Below, in pieces: positions 8,002 to 17,175 of a DNA stretch of 64,000 nucleotides. The number at the start of each line of letters is the position of its first letter. Position 1 is the stretch's first letter. Source of the stretch: Lachnospiraceae bacterium. GTDB lineage: Bacteria; Bacillota; Clostridia; Lachnospirales; Lachnospiraceae. The position numbers were made by a program, and so were the translations under genes. The stretch is from positions 14,850 to 78,849 of the forward strand of contig CAAEWE010000078.1 of assembly GCA_900759665.1 (NCBI GenBank). Direction: 5' to 3'. Under the pieces are notes generated by a model that worked only from the letters and a program-made list of their open reading frames with translations, made no database searches and was not told the origin of the DNA.

Positions 8002-8085
8002 ACAGGAAACGGTTGCAGGATAGGAAAGGAAATGATATTCTATCATTATATACCAAAAGACATAGGGAAAAACTGTGTTAATAAT

Positions 8086-8098
8086 GCCGGTTTCCGGC
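8086..8098 (+). promoter_or_regulatory. Hairpin next to the metY ribosome-binding site
   Basis: GCCGG-TTT-CCGGC forms a compact hairpin ending 9 bases before AGGAG (8108-8112). It could help control access of ribosomes to metY. Confidence 0.35.
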
Positions 8099-8119
8099 AA
8101 GGCTGAGAGGAGAATGAAA

Positions 8120-9397
8120 ATGAACGATTATACGATCAATACAAAATGTGTACAGGCGGGTTATACACCGGGCAACGGAGAGCCGAGACAGATTCCGGTC
8201 ATACAGTCTACAACATTTAAGTATGATACCAGCGAGGACATGGGAAAACTGTTTGACCTGGAGGCAGAGGGATACTTCTATACTCGTCTTCAGAATCCGA
8301 CCAATGATCATGTGGCTGCCAAGATTGCCGAATTAGAGGGCGGTACGGCAGGAATGCTGACATCTTCCGGTCAGGCAGCTAATTTCTTTGCGTTGTTTAA
8401 CATCTGTGAATGTGGAAGCCATATTGTGGCATCGTCATCTATTTACGGTGGTACATTTAATCTGATCGCTGTTACCATGAAGAAAATGGGAATCGATGCG
8501 ACCTTCGTTTCTCCGGACTGCAGTGAGGAGGAGTTAAATGCAGCATTTCAGGACAATACCAGAGCAGTTTTTGGGGAAACAATTGCAAATCCTGCTTTAA
8601 CGGTGCTGGATATTGAGAAGTTTGCAAAGGCTGCCCACGCACACGGGGTACCTCTGATCGTGGACAATACCTTCCCGACTCCGGTAAATTGCCGTCCGAT
8701 CGAGTGGGGAGCAGACATTGTGACACATTCTACGACCAAATATATGGATGGTCACGGAGCTGCTGTCGGTGGGGCGATTGTTGACAGTGGCCATTTTGAC
8801 TGGATGGCTCAGGCGGATAAATTTCCGGGGCTGTGTCAGCCGGATGATTCCTATCATGGGATTACATATGCAGAGAAATTTGGCAAGGAAGGTGCATTTA
8901 TTACCAAATGTACGGCACAGCTGATGAGAGATTTTGGATGTATTCAGTCCCCGCAGCATGCATTTATTCTGAATCTTGGACTGGAATCTCTTCATGTGAG
9001 AATGCCGCGCCATGTGGAAAATGGTCTGGCGGTGGCAGAGTTTTTACAGCAGCAGCCGCAGGTGGCGCATGTAAATTATCCGGGACTGAAAGGAGATCCG
9101 TATTACGAAAGAGCACAGAAATATATGCCAAACGGAGGATGCGGCGTGGTATCCTTTGAGTTAAAGGGCGGTCGTGAGGCTGCTGAGAAATTTATGAAGC
9201 GGTTGAAGCTTGCTGCGATCGAGACCCATGTGGCAGATGCAAGAACCTGTTGCTTAAATCCGGCAACCTCTACGCATCGTCAGATGAATGATGAGCAGTT
9301 AAGGGAAGCAGGAATTCCGGCAGGATTGATCCGTATTTCCTGTGGCTTGGAAGATAAAGAGGATCTGATCGCAGATCTGAAACAGGCTCTGGCGTAA
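8120..9397 (+). CDS. metY: O-acetylhomoserine sulfhydrylase
   Basis: The 425-residue enzyme belongs to the Cys/Met metabolism PLP family and would make homocysteine (or methionine) from O-acetylhomoserine and sulfide. It begins with YTINTKCVQAGYTPGNGEPRQ, has the tyrosine/arginine cofactor-contact motif YFYTRLQNPT, and the PLP lysine K207 in STTKYMDGHGAAVGG. The length and the VNYPGL block fit MetY better than MetB or MetC. ATG 8120 was chosen because AGGAG at 8108-8112 is 7 bases away, whereas ATG 8114 is too close. A terminator-like hairpin sits in its leader. Confidence 0.9.
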   Translation: MNDYTINTKCVQAGYTPGNGEPRQIPVIQSTTFKYDTSEDMGKLFDLEAEGYFYTRLQNPTNDHVAAKIAELEGGTAGMLTSSGQAANFFALFNICECGSHIVASSSIYGGTFNLIAVTMKKMGIDATFVSPDCSEEELNAAFQDNTRAVFGETIANPALTVLDIEKFAKAAHAHGVPLIVDNTFPTPVNCRPIEWGADIVTHSTTKYMDGHGAAVGGAIVDSGHFDWMAQADKFPGLCQPDDSYHGITYAEKFGKEGAFITKCTAQLMRDFGCIQSPQHAFILNLGLESLHVRMPRHVENGLAVAEFLQQQPQVAHVNYPGLKGDPYYERAQKYMPNGGCGVVSFELKGGREAAEKFMKRLKLAAIETHVADARTCCLNPATSTHRQMNDEQLREAGIPAGLIRISCGLEDKEDLIADLKQALA

Positions 9398-9485
9398 TAT
9401 TTTCATTTCCGGGGGAATGACGTAAAAGCGTGATATTAAAGTGTGCTTCCCTTGACATCAGGTCATTTTCTGTCTTATGATATGT

Positions 9486-9528
9486 AATGTAAGGGTCAAA
9501 CTATATTTTGATCCTGATATCGTGATGT
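9486..9528 (+). repeat. Dispersed palindromic repeat, copy B
   Basis: AATGTAAGGGTCAAA, then TTTTGATCCT and ATCGTGATGTTAC: same layout as copies A and C, with more substitutions. It lies 35 bases upstream of the unknown membrane protein gene at 9563. Confidence 0.5.
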
Positions 9529-9562
9529 TACAATGCATACATTCAGGAAAGGCTTGTTTGAT

Positions 9563-10570
9563 ATGGCAGAGAATAAAAAAATTGATCATAAAGAACCACA
9601 GATGCAGTCTTTTGCCAGCCTGGCAGAGCAGATATCCGGGTGGACCGGAGGGGAGAAGTTTCCGGAAAATGTCAGTGGGGATGCGGCGTATATCCTGCTG
9701 GCACAGCGGCAGCGTCTCCGGCAGAAAGGTCTTGAGATGGAGTACGATATGACATCTCAGGACTTTTTTTGCGACAAAAAGAAAGAAAAAAGAAATCTGC
9801 TTTTTTTGCGTTGGAAGTGTACGGGAGATATTTGTTTTACGATGGATTCCGGCAGAAAAAAGAAGTTTCCGGTAAGCCTGCGGTTATGTGCAGCGGCACC
9901 ATGGCTTGGCAGAAGACATATGGTGGAACAGCTTTATTGGAGAGCGGAGCAGGGAACGGATCGCAGGAAAATCCTGCGAAGGGTTGCATGGTGCTTTGGA
10001 ATTGGTGCAGTGATTGGATTTCTGGTGGCATTATATCAGATTTTAATGCAGGATAGTATGGTATATGCGGATCTTATTATTGATCCCGTGATCGGTGCAC
10101 TGTTCAGTTATGCTGTATATGCACTGGCACAGCTGGGCAAGCTATTGGTGAAAGGTGTACGGACGATGCCTCTGATCCGGAAAAGCAATCAGACCCCCAT
10201 GGAAATTACTTCAATTATGCAATTGTTAAATCAGGATTTTTCATTTCCTTTGTTTGAAACACAGATGGTTAACCTGCTGCAAAAGGTGATATATACAGCA
10301 GATATATCTGAGCTTTCCCAGTATGAGCCGGAGGCGAGAGAAGGGTATCTGGAGGATATTGTACATTGTGTTTACGATGGGAACATGATCTACCGGGGCT
10401 ACCGCAGAGATGGGGAAAAGTGTATTCTGCATCTGGATGTTTATATGGATGATATCTATGAGAAAAACGGCAGGATACGGAAACGAAAGGATCTGTTTCA
10501 TATGACAGTCTGTAGGAATTTTGGAGATCATAAAGAGAAAAGCTGGAGTGTGAAGGCGATGTGGAGGTAA
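9563..10570 (+). CDS. Membrane protein of unknown function
   Basis: I do not recognise this 335-residue protein. The N-terminal 120 residues are basic and soluble; residues about 140-160 (GIGAVIGFLVALYQIL) and 170-195 (IIDPVIGALFSYAVYALAQLG) are hydrophobic and likely form two membrane helices; the last 130 residues are soluble again, with an acidic stretch and an antiparallel-beta-looking part (CILHLDVYMDDIYEKNG). ATG 9563 follows AGGAAAGG; an earlier in-frame ATG at 9533 lies at the edge of a dispersed repeat and has no ribosome-binding site. Both termini should be on the same side of the membrane. Confidence 0.6.
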   Translation: MAENKKIDHKEPQMQSFASLAEQISGWTGGEKFPENVSGDAAYILLAQRQRLRQKGLEMEYDMTSQDFFCDKKKEKRNLLFLRWKCTGDICFTMDSGRKKKFPVSLRLCAAAPWLGRRHMVEQLYWRAEQGTDRRKILRRVAWCFGIGAVIGFLVALYQILMQDSMVYADLIIDPVIGALFSYAVYALAQLGKLLVKGVRTMPLIRKSNQTPMEITSIMQLLNQDFSFPLFETQMVNLLQKVIYTADISELSQYEPEAREGYLEDIVHCVYDGNMIYRGYRRDGEKCILHLDVYMDDIYEKNGRIRKRKDLFHMTVCRNFGDHKEKSWSVKAMWR

Positions 10571-10637
10571 TGCAAAAAAGCTTCTAAGACTGCAAAAAAT
10601 CATTGTGAGATTAAAGTGAAGTAATGGAGGTAAAGGA

Positions 10638-11813
10638 ATGAATGAAATATATGATTTTGATAAGGAGATCAACCGGAGAAATACCGGTTCCCTGAAGTGG
10701 GATGTGCCGGAGGGAGAGCTGCCTATGTGGGTGGCGGATATGGATTTTGAGACGGCACCGGCGGTAAAGCGTGCACTGGAAAAGAGAGTGGCTCATGGGG
10801 TGTTTGGATATTCTGTTTTGCCGGATGCCTGGTATGAGGCATATCAGAACTGGTGGAGCAGTCGTCATGGCCTGCAGATTGATAAAGAGTGGCTTGTCTT
10901 TTGCACTGGAGTGATCCCGGCATTGTCCACAGCCGTGAGAAAGCTGACAACACCTGGGGAAAAGGTATTGATCCAGACACCGGTTTACAATATTTTCTTT
11001 AATTCGATTATCAATAATGGACGATTTGTAGTAGAAAGCCCTCTGGCGTATGATGGCGGGCAATACACCATCGACTGGGAGGATCTGGAACAGAAGCTTT
11101 CCGATCCACAGGTTTCCATGATGATCCTGTGCAATCCCCACAATCCGGTGGGAAATATATGGGATCAGAAGACGTTGGAGAGGATCGGTGAGATTTGTCA
11201 TAAGTATCATGTGACTGTATTTTCGGATGAGATCCACTGTGACCTTACGGCTCCCGGAAAGGAGTATGTTCCTTTTGCGAGTGTTTCAGAAACCTGCCGC
11301 GGTATCAGTGTGACGGCGATCGCACCGACCAAGGCGTTCAACATTGCGGGACTTCAGACCGCAGCGGTCATGGTGCCGGATGAGCTTCTGCGTCACCGTA
11401 TGTGGAGAGCGTTAAATACCGATGAGGTGGCGGAGCCGAATGCTTTTGCCGTGGATGTGACTGTGGCTGCTTTTGGGGAGGGCAGCGCATGGCTGGATGC
11501 ACTGCGGGACTACCTTCAGCAAAACAAAAAGACTGTGAAGGAATATATTCAAAAAGAGATTCCACAGATTAAAGTGGGATCATTGGATGCGACATATCTG
11601 TTGTGGCTGGATTGCAGCCAAATTACGGATAATGCAGAGAAGTTAAATGTACATTTAAGAGAAAAAGCGGGAGTGTATCTGTCAGAAGGTAATATTTTTG
11701 GAGGAAACGGAGCAGGATTTCTTCGTTTCAATACGGCAACCACTCACAAAAATATATTAGAAGGGTTAAAGAGGTTAAAAAACGGGATTGAAAGCTATCT
11801 TTCAAGATCATAA
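10638..11813 (+). CDS. MalY/PatB-family PLP aminotransferase (cystathionine beta-lyase type)
   Basis: The 391-residue class I/II aminotransferase-fold enzyme starts with NRRNTGSLKWDVPEGELPMWVADMDF, the MalY/PatB signature. LCNPHNPVGNIW and VFSDEIHCDL are cofactor-contact motifs, and K232 in IAPTKAFNIAG is the PLP lysine. It likely cleaves cystathionine or other cysteine conjugates to homocysteine or thiol plus pyruvate and ammonia, which fits its location downstream of metY. Some homologues also act as regulators. Start ATG 10638 follows GGAGGTAAAGG. The MATE gene follows by 36 bases with no terminator, suggesting co-transcription. Confidence 0.88.
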   Translation: MNEIYDFDKEINRRNTGSLKWDVPEGELPMWVADMDFETAPAVKRALEKRVAHGVFGYSVLPDAWYEAYQNWWSSRHGLQIDKEWLVFCTGVIPALSTAVRKLTTPGEKVLIQTPVYNIFFNSIINNGRFVVESPLAYDGGQYTIDWEDLEQKLSDPQVSMMILCNPHNPVGNIWDQKTLERIGEICHKYHVTVFSDEIHCDLTAPGKEYVPFASVSETCRGISVTAIAPTKAFNIAGLQTAAVMVPDELLRHRMWRALNTDEVAEPNAFAVDVTVAAFGEGSAWLDALRDYLQQNKKTVKEYIQKEIPQIKVGSLDATYLLWLDCSQITDNAEKLNVHLREKAGVYLSEGNIFGGNGAGFLRFNTATTHKNILEGLKRLKNGIESYLSRS

Positions 11814-11849
11814 TAAAAACTGCAGTTAGGGCAGATTAAGGATAAAAAT

Positions 11850-13292
11850 ATGAGAAAAGATAAAAGTGCAAGACTGTTGGAACAGCTGCGGAAGGGAAAG
11901 CAGCTGGCCATGAGACAACAGCTTCTGCTGATCGTGCATTTAAGTGTTCCGGCAATTTTTGCACAGATCTCTTCCATCATCATGGAATATATTGATGCAT
12001 CCATGGTAGGAAGCCTCGGAGCAAATGCCTCTGCTTCGATTGGTCTGGTGGCTTCCAGTACATGGCTGTTAGGAGGTCTTACATCAGCATATAACACCGG
12101 TTTCAGTGTGCAGATCGCCCATCGGATCGGTGCCGGTGATGGTAAAGGTGCGAGACGGATCATGAAGCAGGGGCTGGTAACGGCATTATTGTACAGTCTG
12201 GTATTGCTCAGTATCGGGGCAGGGATCAGCAGAGAGCTTCCGCGGTGGCTTGGCGGGGACAGCAGCATCTGCCGGGAGGCATTTCATTATTTCCTGGTAT
12301 ATTCTCTGGCACTTCCGGTTATGCAGATGAACCTGGCTGCCGGAGCTATGCTGCAAAGCAGCGGAAATATGAGACTTCCGAGCATTCTGCATGTGCTGAT
12401 GTGCTTTCTGGATATATTATTTAATCTTGTTTTAATATTCCCTTCAAGAAGCGTTTTATGGATGGGACACCGGATATTTATTCCGGGAATGGGACTGGGC
12501 GTGCTGGGAGCGGCACTGGGGACGGCACTGGCACAGCTTGTGATTATGCTCTGTATGATGTATTTTCTGCTGTTTCGTTCGCCAATGCTTCATCTTCGGA
12601 AGGAGGAAAAGCTGCGGTTTTGCCGGAAGGACATACAGAAGGCAGTCCGTATATCTGTGCCGGTGGCAGTGGAGCAGTTTATTATGAGCGGTGCACAGAT
12701 CATGTCTACCAGGATCGTGGCACCATTGGGGATGATCGCCATTGCGGCAAATTCCTTCTCTATTACGGCGGAAAGTCTTTGTTATATGCCGGGATACGGG
12801 ATCGGCTCGGCGGCAACAACGCTGATCGGACAAAGTGTGGGAGCCGGCAGACATGATCTGACGAAACGGCTCGGCTGGATCGCCACCTGTTTTGGTATGC
12901 TTGTTATGGCGGTGAGCGGTGCCTGTATGTATCTTCTGGCACCATGGATGATCTCCATATTATCGCCGGATGAAGCCATACGGCAGTTAGGGACCTCTGT
13001 GCTTCGCATCGAGGCATTTGCAGAGCCAATGTATGCGGCTTCCATTGTTGCCTCCGGTGTATTTCGCGGGGTAGGGGATACGTTGATTCCAAGTTGTCTG
13101 AATTTTTGCAGCATGTGGCTGGTACGCCTGCCTCTGGCGGCTTTTCTGGCACCGAAATCTGGTCTGCGGGGTGTCTGGATCGCCATGTGTATCGAACTGT
13201 GCTTCCGTGGCGTATTATTCCTGCTGCGGCTGGCATTCAGTAAAAACTGGGATCAGGCGGACAAAAGGCACCGTGGAAAATTGTTGACATAA
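11850..13292 (+). CDS. MATE family efflux transporter
   Basis: The 480-residue protein has about twelve hydrophobic helices in two halves, with the MATE hallmark near the start (LSVPAIFAQISSIIMEYIDASMVG) and the repeated LGAALGTALAQ and GIGSAATTLIGQSVGAG segments. It would export drugs or metabolites using a sodium or proton gradient. The start has no strong ribosome-binding site (AAGGATAAAAAT before the ATG). It is separated from the MalY/PatB gene by 36 bases and probably forms one unit with it; the substrate cannot be inferred. Confidence 0.9.
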   Translation: MRKDKSARLLEQLRKGKQLAMRQQLLLIVHLSVPAIFAQISSIIMEYIDASMVGSLGANASASIGLVASSTWLLGGLTSAYNTGFSVQIAHRIGAGDGKGARRIMKQGLVTALLYSLVLLSIGAGISRELPRWLGGDSSICREAFHYFLVYSLALPVMQMNLAAGAMLQSSGNMRLPSILHVLMCFLDILFNLVLIFPSRSVLWMGHRIFIPGMGLGVLGAALGTALAQLVIMLCMMYFLLFRSPMLHLRKEEKLRFCRKDIQKAVRISVPVAVEQFIMSGAQIMSTRIVAPLGMIAIAANSFSITAESLCYMPGYGIGSAATTLIGQSVGAGRHDLTKRLGWIATCFGMLVMAVSGACMYLLAPWMISILSPDEAIRQLGTSVLRIEAFAEPMYAASIVASGVFRGVGDTLIPSCLNFCSMWLVRLPLAAFLAPKSGLRGVWIAMCIELCFRGVLFLLRLAFSKNWDQADKRHRGKLLT

Positions 13293-13298
13293 AATATG

Positions 13299-13324
13299 GA
13301 AAAGGGTTTCGTGCTTTTCTTTTT
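13299..13324 (+). terminator. Weak terminator after the MATE gene
   Basis: GAAAAG (13299-13304) pairs with CTTTTC (13314-13319), followed by TTTTT. The stem is short and AT-rich. Confidence 0.4.
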
Positions 13325-13412
13325 GGTTAGAATAATGTATAATTATTTTGATTGGAGAATTTATGGAAAATGACAGAAAAGCACTGGATTGTAAATGTGA
13401 AGGAGAAATACA

Positions 13413-14255
13413 ATGCAGGTTATCAGAGAAGAGAGATTAACAGGGGAAAGGGCATTATTCCATAGTAAAGATCTTTCGATTGAGTATTCTATATTTGCCG
13501 ATGGTGAGTCTCCGCTGAAGGAGAGCAGTGATATTTCATTGCGGAAGACTTCTTTTCAGTGGAAGTATCCTTTATGGTATTGTAAAAATATCCGGGTAGA
13601 GGATTGTGATTTCGCGGAGATGGCAAGGGCAGGGATCTGGTATACGGATCAGATTTCTGTGAAGGACACCCTATATGAGGCACCAAAGGGGTTCCGACGG
13701 GTTCATGGACTGACTCTGGAAAACGTGGATCTGCCACATGCGGAGGAAACCCTGTGGCATTGTCAGGATGTTGCTATGAGTAACGTGATGGCAAAGGGCG
13801 ATTATTTCGCTATGAACTGCAGTGATATGAAGCTGGATGGTTTCCGACTGGTGGGAAATTACTGTTTTGACGGATGTCGTAATGTGGAGATGCATCACGC
13901 CAAAATGCTTTCAAAGGATGCTTTTTGGAATTGTGACAATGTAACCGTATATGATTCCTATATCTGCGGAGAATATCTGGGTTGGAATTCCAAAAACATC
14001 ACTTTTGTGGACTGTGTGATCGAGAGTCTGCAGGGCATGTGTTATATGGAAAATCTCGTCATGAAGAACTGCAAGTTGTTAAATACGACGCTTGCTTTTG
14101 AATATTCCACGGTAGATGTGGAGGTGGATGGAACCATTGAAAGTATCAAGAATCCATCTGCAGGGGTGATCAAGGCAGACAAAATAAACGAACTGATCTT
14201 AGAGAAGCAGGAAATTGATCCTTCCAGAACCACCATCATTGTGAATGAAGCATAA
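13413..14255 (+). CDS. DUF3737 family beta-helix protein
   Basis: The 280-residue protein is a run of short strands with repeated aspartate/asparagine-cysteine turns such as NIRVEDCDFAEM, DVAMSNVMAKGDYFAMNCSD and NVTVYDSYICGEYLGWNSKN, typical of DUF3737, which folds as a right-handed parallel beta-helix. There is no signal peptide, so it should be cytosolic. Its role is unknown; family members are often annotated hydrogenase-like by old pipelines without support. The start follows AAGGAG. The signalling gene at 14307 begins 52 bases after its stop, so the two may be co-transcribed. Confidence 0.8.
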   Translation: MQVIREERLTGERALFHSKDLSIEYSIFADGESPLKESSDISLRKTSFQWKYPLWYCKNIRVEDCDFAEMARAGIWYTDQISVKDTLYEAPKGFRRVHGLTLENVDLPHAEETLWHCQDVAMSNVMAKGDYFAMNCSDMKLDGFRLVGNYCFDGCRNVEMHHAKMLSKDAFWNCDNVTVYDSYICGEYLGWNSKNITFVDCVIESLQGMCYMENLVMKNCKLLNTTLAFEYSTVDVEVDGTIESIKNPSAGVIKADKINELILEKQEIDPSRTTIIVNEA

Positions 14256-14306
14256 GCTTATAATGATGGAGCCGAGGGAGGAGATGTTATTGAGGGAGAC
14301 GATACA

Positions 14307-17018
14307 TTGAGAAAGAGAATCGCAGTGTTATCCTCGCAATTGGAGGAAAATTACCAGAAAAATTTCATGGAAGGTTTTTTGAAACGGGCATTTGATTTTG
14401 ATTTTGATGTCTGCACCTTTGCCACTTATCGGAAGTATCAGGATACGTCAGAGCGGGAAGCTGGAGAGACAAGTATTTTCTCTTTAATTGATTACGATGC
14501 TTTTGACGGTATGATCGTTTTGCCGGAAACATTGCAGACCCCAGGCCTGATGCTGCGTCTGGAGGAGCAGTTCCGGAGCAGATTTCATGGGCGGATTCTA
14601 TATGTCGATCGGAAAAGTGACGAGTACGACTATATTATGCTGGATCATTACGGTCCGGTGAAACGGCTGGTATCGCATCTGATCGATGAACATGGGATGA
14701 AAGATATTGTGTTTTTGACAGGACCTCAGTATAATGCGCATTCCGTGCAGCGTCTGCAAGGCTTTGTGGATGCTATGACAGAGCATGGACTGGATGCCGG
14801 AGATGACAGGATCTTTTATGGTGATTACTGGTATGATGGTGGCCGTGACATGATAAGAGAACTGCTGGAGCAGAGAAAGACGCTTCCGGAGGCGGTTGCC
14901 TGTGCCAATGATCATATGGCGATCGGCGTTGCGGAGGCTCTGGCAGATCGCGGGATCCGGGTGCCGGAGGATATCGCCGTTGTGGGATATGATTCCGTAC
15001 CGGAGGGCAAGGAAAGCCCGAGTCCTATTACTTCTATGGACATACCGGCGAAGGAGTTTGGGCAGTATGCCGCTGAGTGTATCCGGAGTCTTCTGGATGG
15101 ACATAAGCTGCCGGAATTTACCTACGAACCGCCGTTGTTTATCGGTGGAAGTTGTGGCTGTCACTGCGAGAGTGTAATACCGCGAAAGATCGTACGGGAT
15201 CAGTGGTCTACAGAAGTTTCCCGCAAGAGTTTTTATTCCAGCTTCAATCATCTGACCGAGGACTGGATCTCACAGAATACTTTTCAGGAGCTGATGGATG
15301 CGGTCCAGACGTACAGCTACCAGATCAGGGAATTTGACAGTTTTCATATCTGTGTCAATGATCTCTGGATCCGGGAGGACAAGCCGGCCAGTATCAATAT
15401 TGTGAAGGGGCATTATACCGACCGGATCGCACCGGTGCTTCATTGTGGACCATCCGGTAAGGGGGAGGATCGTCTGGAATTTACAGAGACCTTTCCAAGA
15501 GAACAGATGCTTCCCGAGATTTATGGGGAAAGTGATACGCCAAAGTCATATATTTTTACACCTATTTATTTCGAAGATATGTGTTTTGGATATGCTGTCA
15601 TCGGCTATGGAGATGAGCCCAGGGCATATGATGAGCGCTATTATATGTGGTTACATAACCTGATGATCGGTATGGAATGTTTCCGGCGTATGGATGCACT
15701 GCAGAGGACAAACCGCCGGGTACAGGAACGCAAGATTCATGACGAATTGACGGGTATGTTTAATTATACTGGATTTGTAAAGCATTCCAAACCGATGGTG
15801 GAGAGATCCCGTGAAGAAAATAAATACGTCAGTGTTCTGGCGATGGATATGGCATGTCTCGACAAGATCAATGAAAAGTTTGGAAGAAATGAAGGAGATC
15901 GTGCAATCCGGAAAGTTGCACAGATTATTCAGGAGTGTGCAGATGAGGGAGCGATGTGCTGTCGTCTGGGAGATGATGAGTTTATTATGGCAGAGCTTAC
16001 GGATGAGGCCACCCATGAGAGGATTCATACAGTACGCAGGGAGATTGACCGGATGCTGGAGGAGTACAATCAGTCCTCGGATCGTAAATATGAGATGAGG
16101 CTGTTTAGCGGCAGCAAGACGGAGCGTGTGAAGGATCTGGTGGAAATGGAAGACCTGGTCAATGCAGCCGTGAGCCGCAAAAACGGTCACAAGGCAAGTG
16201 AAAAGAGGATTGCCGGGGATGGGGTACTTTCCGCACAGGAGCAGGAACAGGCAGCACTTGTGAAGAAGGTGTTGGATGAGAATCTGTTTGCCTATCATTT
16301 CCAGCCGATCGTCAGTGCGAGGGATGGTTCTATTGTAGCGTATGAGGCATTGATGAGAGCCCAGATCCATCCGATGATATCACCGCTTGATATTATCAAA
16401 TATGCATCCCATCTGGAGCGTTTATATGATGTGGAGAGAGCAACTTTCTTCAATATTCTTCATCTGGTGGATGAGAGAGAAAAGGAACTGGCAGGCAAAA
16501 AGATCTTTATCAACAGTATCCCGGGCAGCCAGCTTTCCGGAGAAGAAGCAGCGGTGCTCAAGCAGAAGCTTACAAAACATGCGGATAGTGTGGTTGTGGA
16601 ACTGACGGAGCAGACCGAGGCGGATGATAAGACTCTGGCAGACATGAAGAGCGGTTACGAGAAAATGGGGATTGAGACAGCGGTTGACGATTACGGTACA
16701 GGATATTCCAATATTGTGAATCTGCTCCGGTATATGCCAAATTATGTGAAGGTGGACCGGATGCTTCTCAGCGGCATTCAGGATAACCCACAGAAGCAGC
16801 ATTTTGTCAAGGACATTGTGATCTTTGCCCATGAGAATCATTTCCAGGTGCTTGCAGAGGGGGTAGAGACCTCAGAGGAATTGAGAACGGTGATACGTCT
16901 TGGGGTGGATCTGATACAGGGATATTATACTGCCAGACCCAATGCAGACATTCTTGGCAGGATCGACAGCAATATTGAGGAGGAGATCTGCAGGTATCAG
17001 AAGGAGAGGATATCGTAA
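14307..17018 (+). CDS. LacI-fold sensor / degenerate GGDEF / EAL protein
   Basis: The 903-residue protein joins four parts: a LacI/GalR-type ligand-binding fold (about 4-290; VACANDHMAIGVAEALADRG and VVGYDSV are diagnostic) without its usual DNA-binding helix-turn-helix; a GAF-like middle (about 300-460); a GGDEF domain (470-640) whose motif reads LGDDEF (554-559); and an EAL domain (650-895) with YEALMR (E680), DDYGTGYS (D794, D795) and EGVE (E851, E854) intact. No membrane helix is visible, so it should sense a ligand in the cytosol and break down cyclic di-GMP. The start is TTG behind GAGGGAG; no in-frame ATG exists. A related GGDEF protein lies at 55430. Confidence 0.85.
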   Translation: MRKRIAVLSSQLEENYQKNFMEGFLKRAFDFDFDVCTFATYRKYQDTSEREAGETSIFSLIDYDAFDGMIVLPETLQTPGLMLRLEEQFRSRFHGRILYVDRKSDEYDYIMLDHYGPVKRLVSHLIDEHGMKDIVFLTGPQYNAHSVQRLQGFVDAMTEHGLDAGDDRIFYGDYWYDGGRDMIRELLEQRKTLPEAVACANDHMAIGVAEALADRGIRVPEDIAVVGYDSVPEGKESPSPITSMDIPAKEFGQYAAECIRSLLDGHKLPEFTYEPPLFIGGSCGCHCESVIPRKIVRDQWSTEVSRKSFYSSFNHLTEDWISQNTFQELMDAVQTYSYQIREFDSFHICVNDLWIREDKPASINIVKGHYTDRIAPVLHCGPSGKGEDRLEFTETFPREQMLPEIYGESDTPKSYIFTPIYFEDMCFGYAVIGYGDEPRAYDERYYMWLHNLMIGMECFRRMDALQRTNRRVQERKIHDELTGMFNYTGFVKHSKPMVERSREENKYVSVLAMDMACLDKINEKFGRNEGDRAIRKVAQIIQECADEGAMCCRLGDDEFIMAELTDEATHERIHTVRREIDRMLEEYNQSSDRKYEMRLFSGSKTERVKDLVEMEDLVNAAVSRKNGHKASEKRIAGDGVLSAQEQEQAALVKKVLDENLFAYHFQPIVSARDGSIVAYEALMRAQIHPMISPLDIIKYASHLERLYDVERATFFNILHLVDEREKELAGKKIFINSIPGSQLSGEEAAVLKQKLTKHADSVVVELTEQTEADDKTLADMKSGYEKMGIETAVDDYGTGYSNIVNLLRYMPNYVKVDRMLLSGIQDNPQKQHFVKDIVIFAHENHFQVLAEGVETSEELRTVIRLGVDLIQGYYTARPNADILGRIDSNIEEEICRYQKERIS

Positions 17019-17077
17019 AAGGTATCTATTTGATGTATCAGAAAAATGGAATTTTCTATATAGTTTAATTAAAATAT

Positions 17078-17112
17078 AAAAGTCATCACAGAATAATCCG
17101 TGATGACTTTTT
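17078..17112. terminator. Bidirectional terminator
   Basis: AAAAGTCATCAC (17078-17089) pairs perfectly with GTGATGACTTTT (17100-17111); A- and T-runs flank the stem on both strands, between the EAL gene and the convergent hisS. Confidence 0.85.
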
Positions 17113-17175
17113 ATTTATATTCAGGTATTCAGTATTAAGACGCCGGTAGTTATCCGGATGATATGCCGGGGCTGT

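Larger units (their letters stand above)
7714..8119. other. Divergent intergenic region between the SPFH gene and metY
   Basis: These 406 bases hold one copy of the dispersed palindrome (7791-7829), a second imperfect palindrome with CAGGGG (7849-7854) facing CCCCTG (7868-7873) inside AT-rich flanks, a terminator-like hairpin (7952-8001), and a small hairpin at the metY ribosome-binding site (8086-8098). No ORF is supported. No S-box (SAM-I) core is recognisable despite the metY gene downstream. Confidence 0.6.

Noticed and set aside
8001..8120. SAM riboswitch upstream of metY or metH
   Set aside because: No S-box core or SAM-II-like sequence was found upstream of 8120, and the metH leader after its promoter is only about 46 bases.
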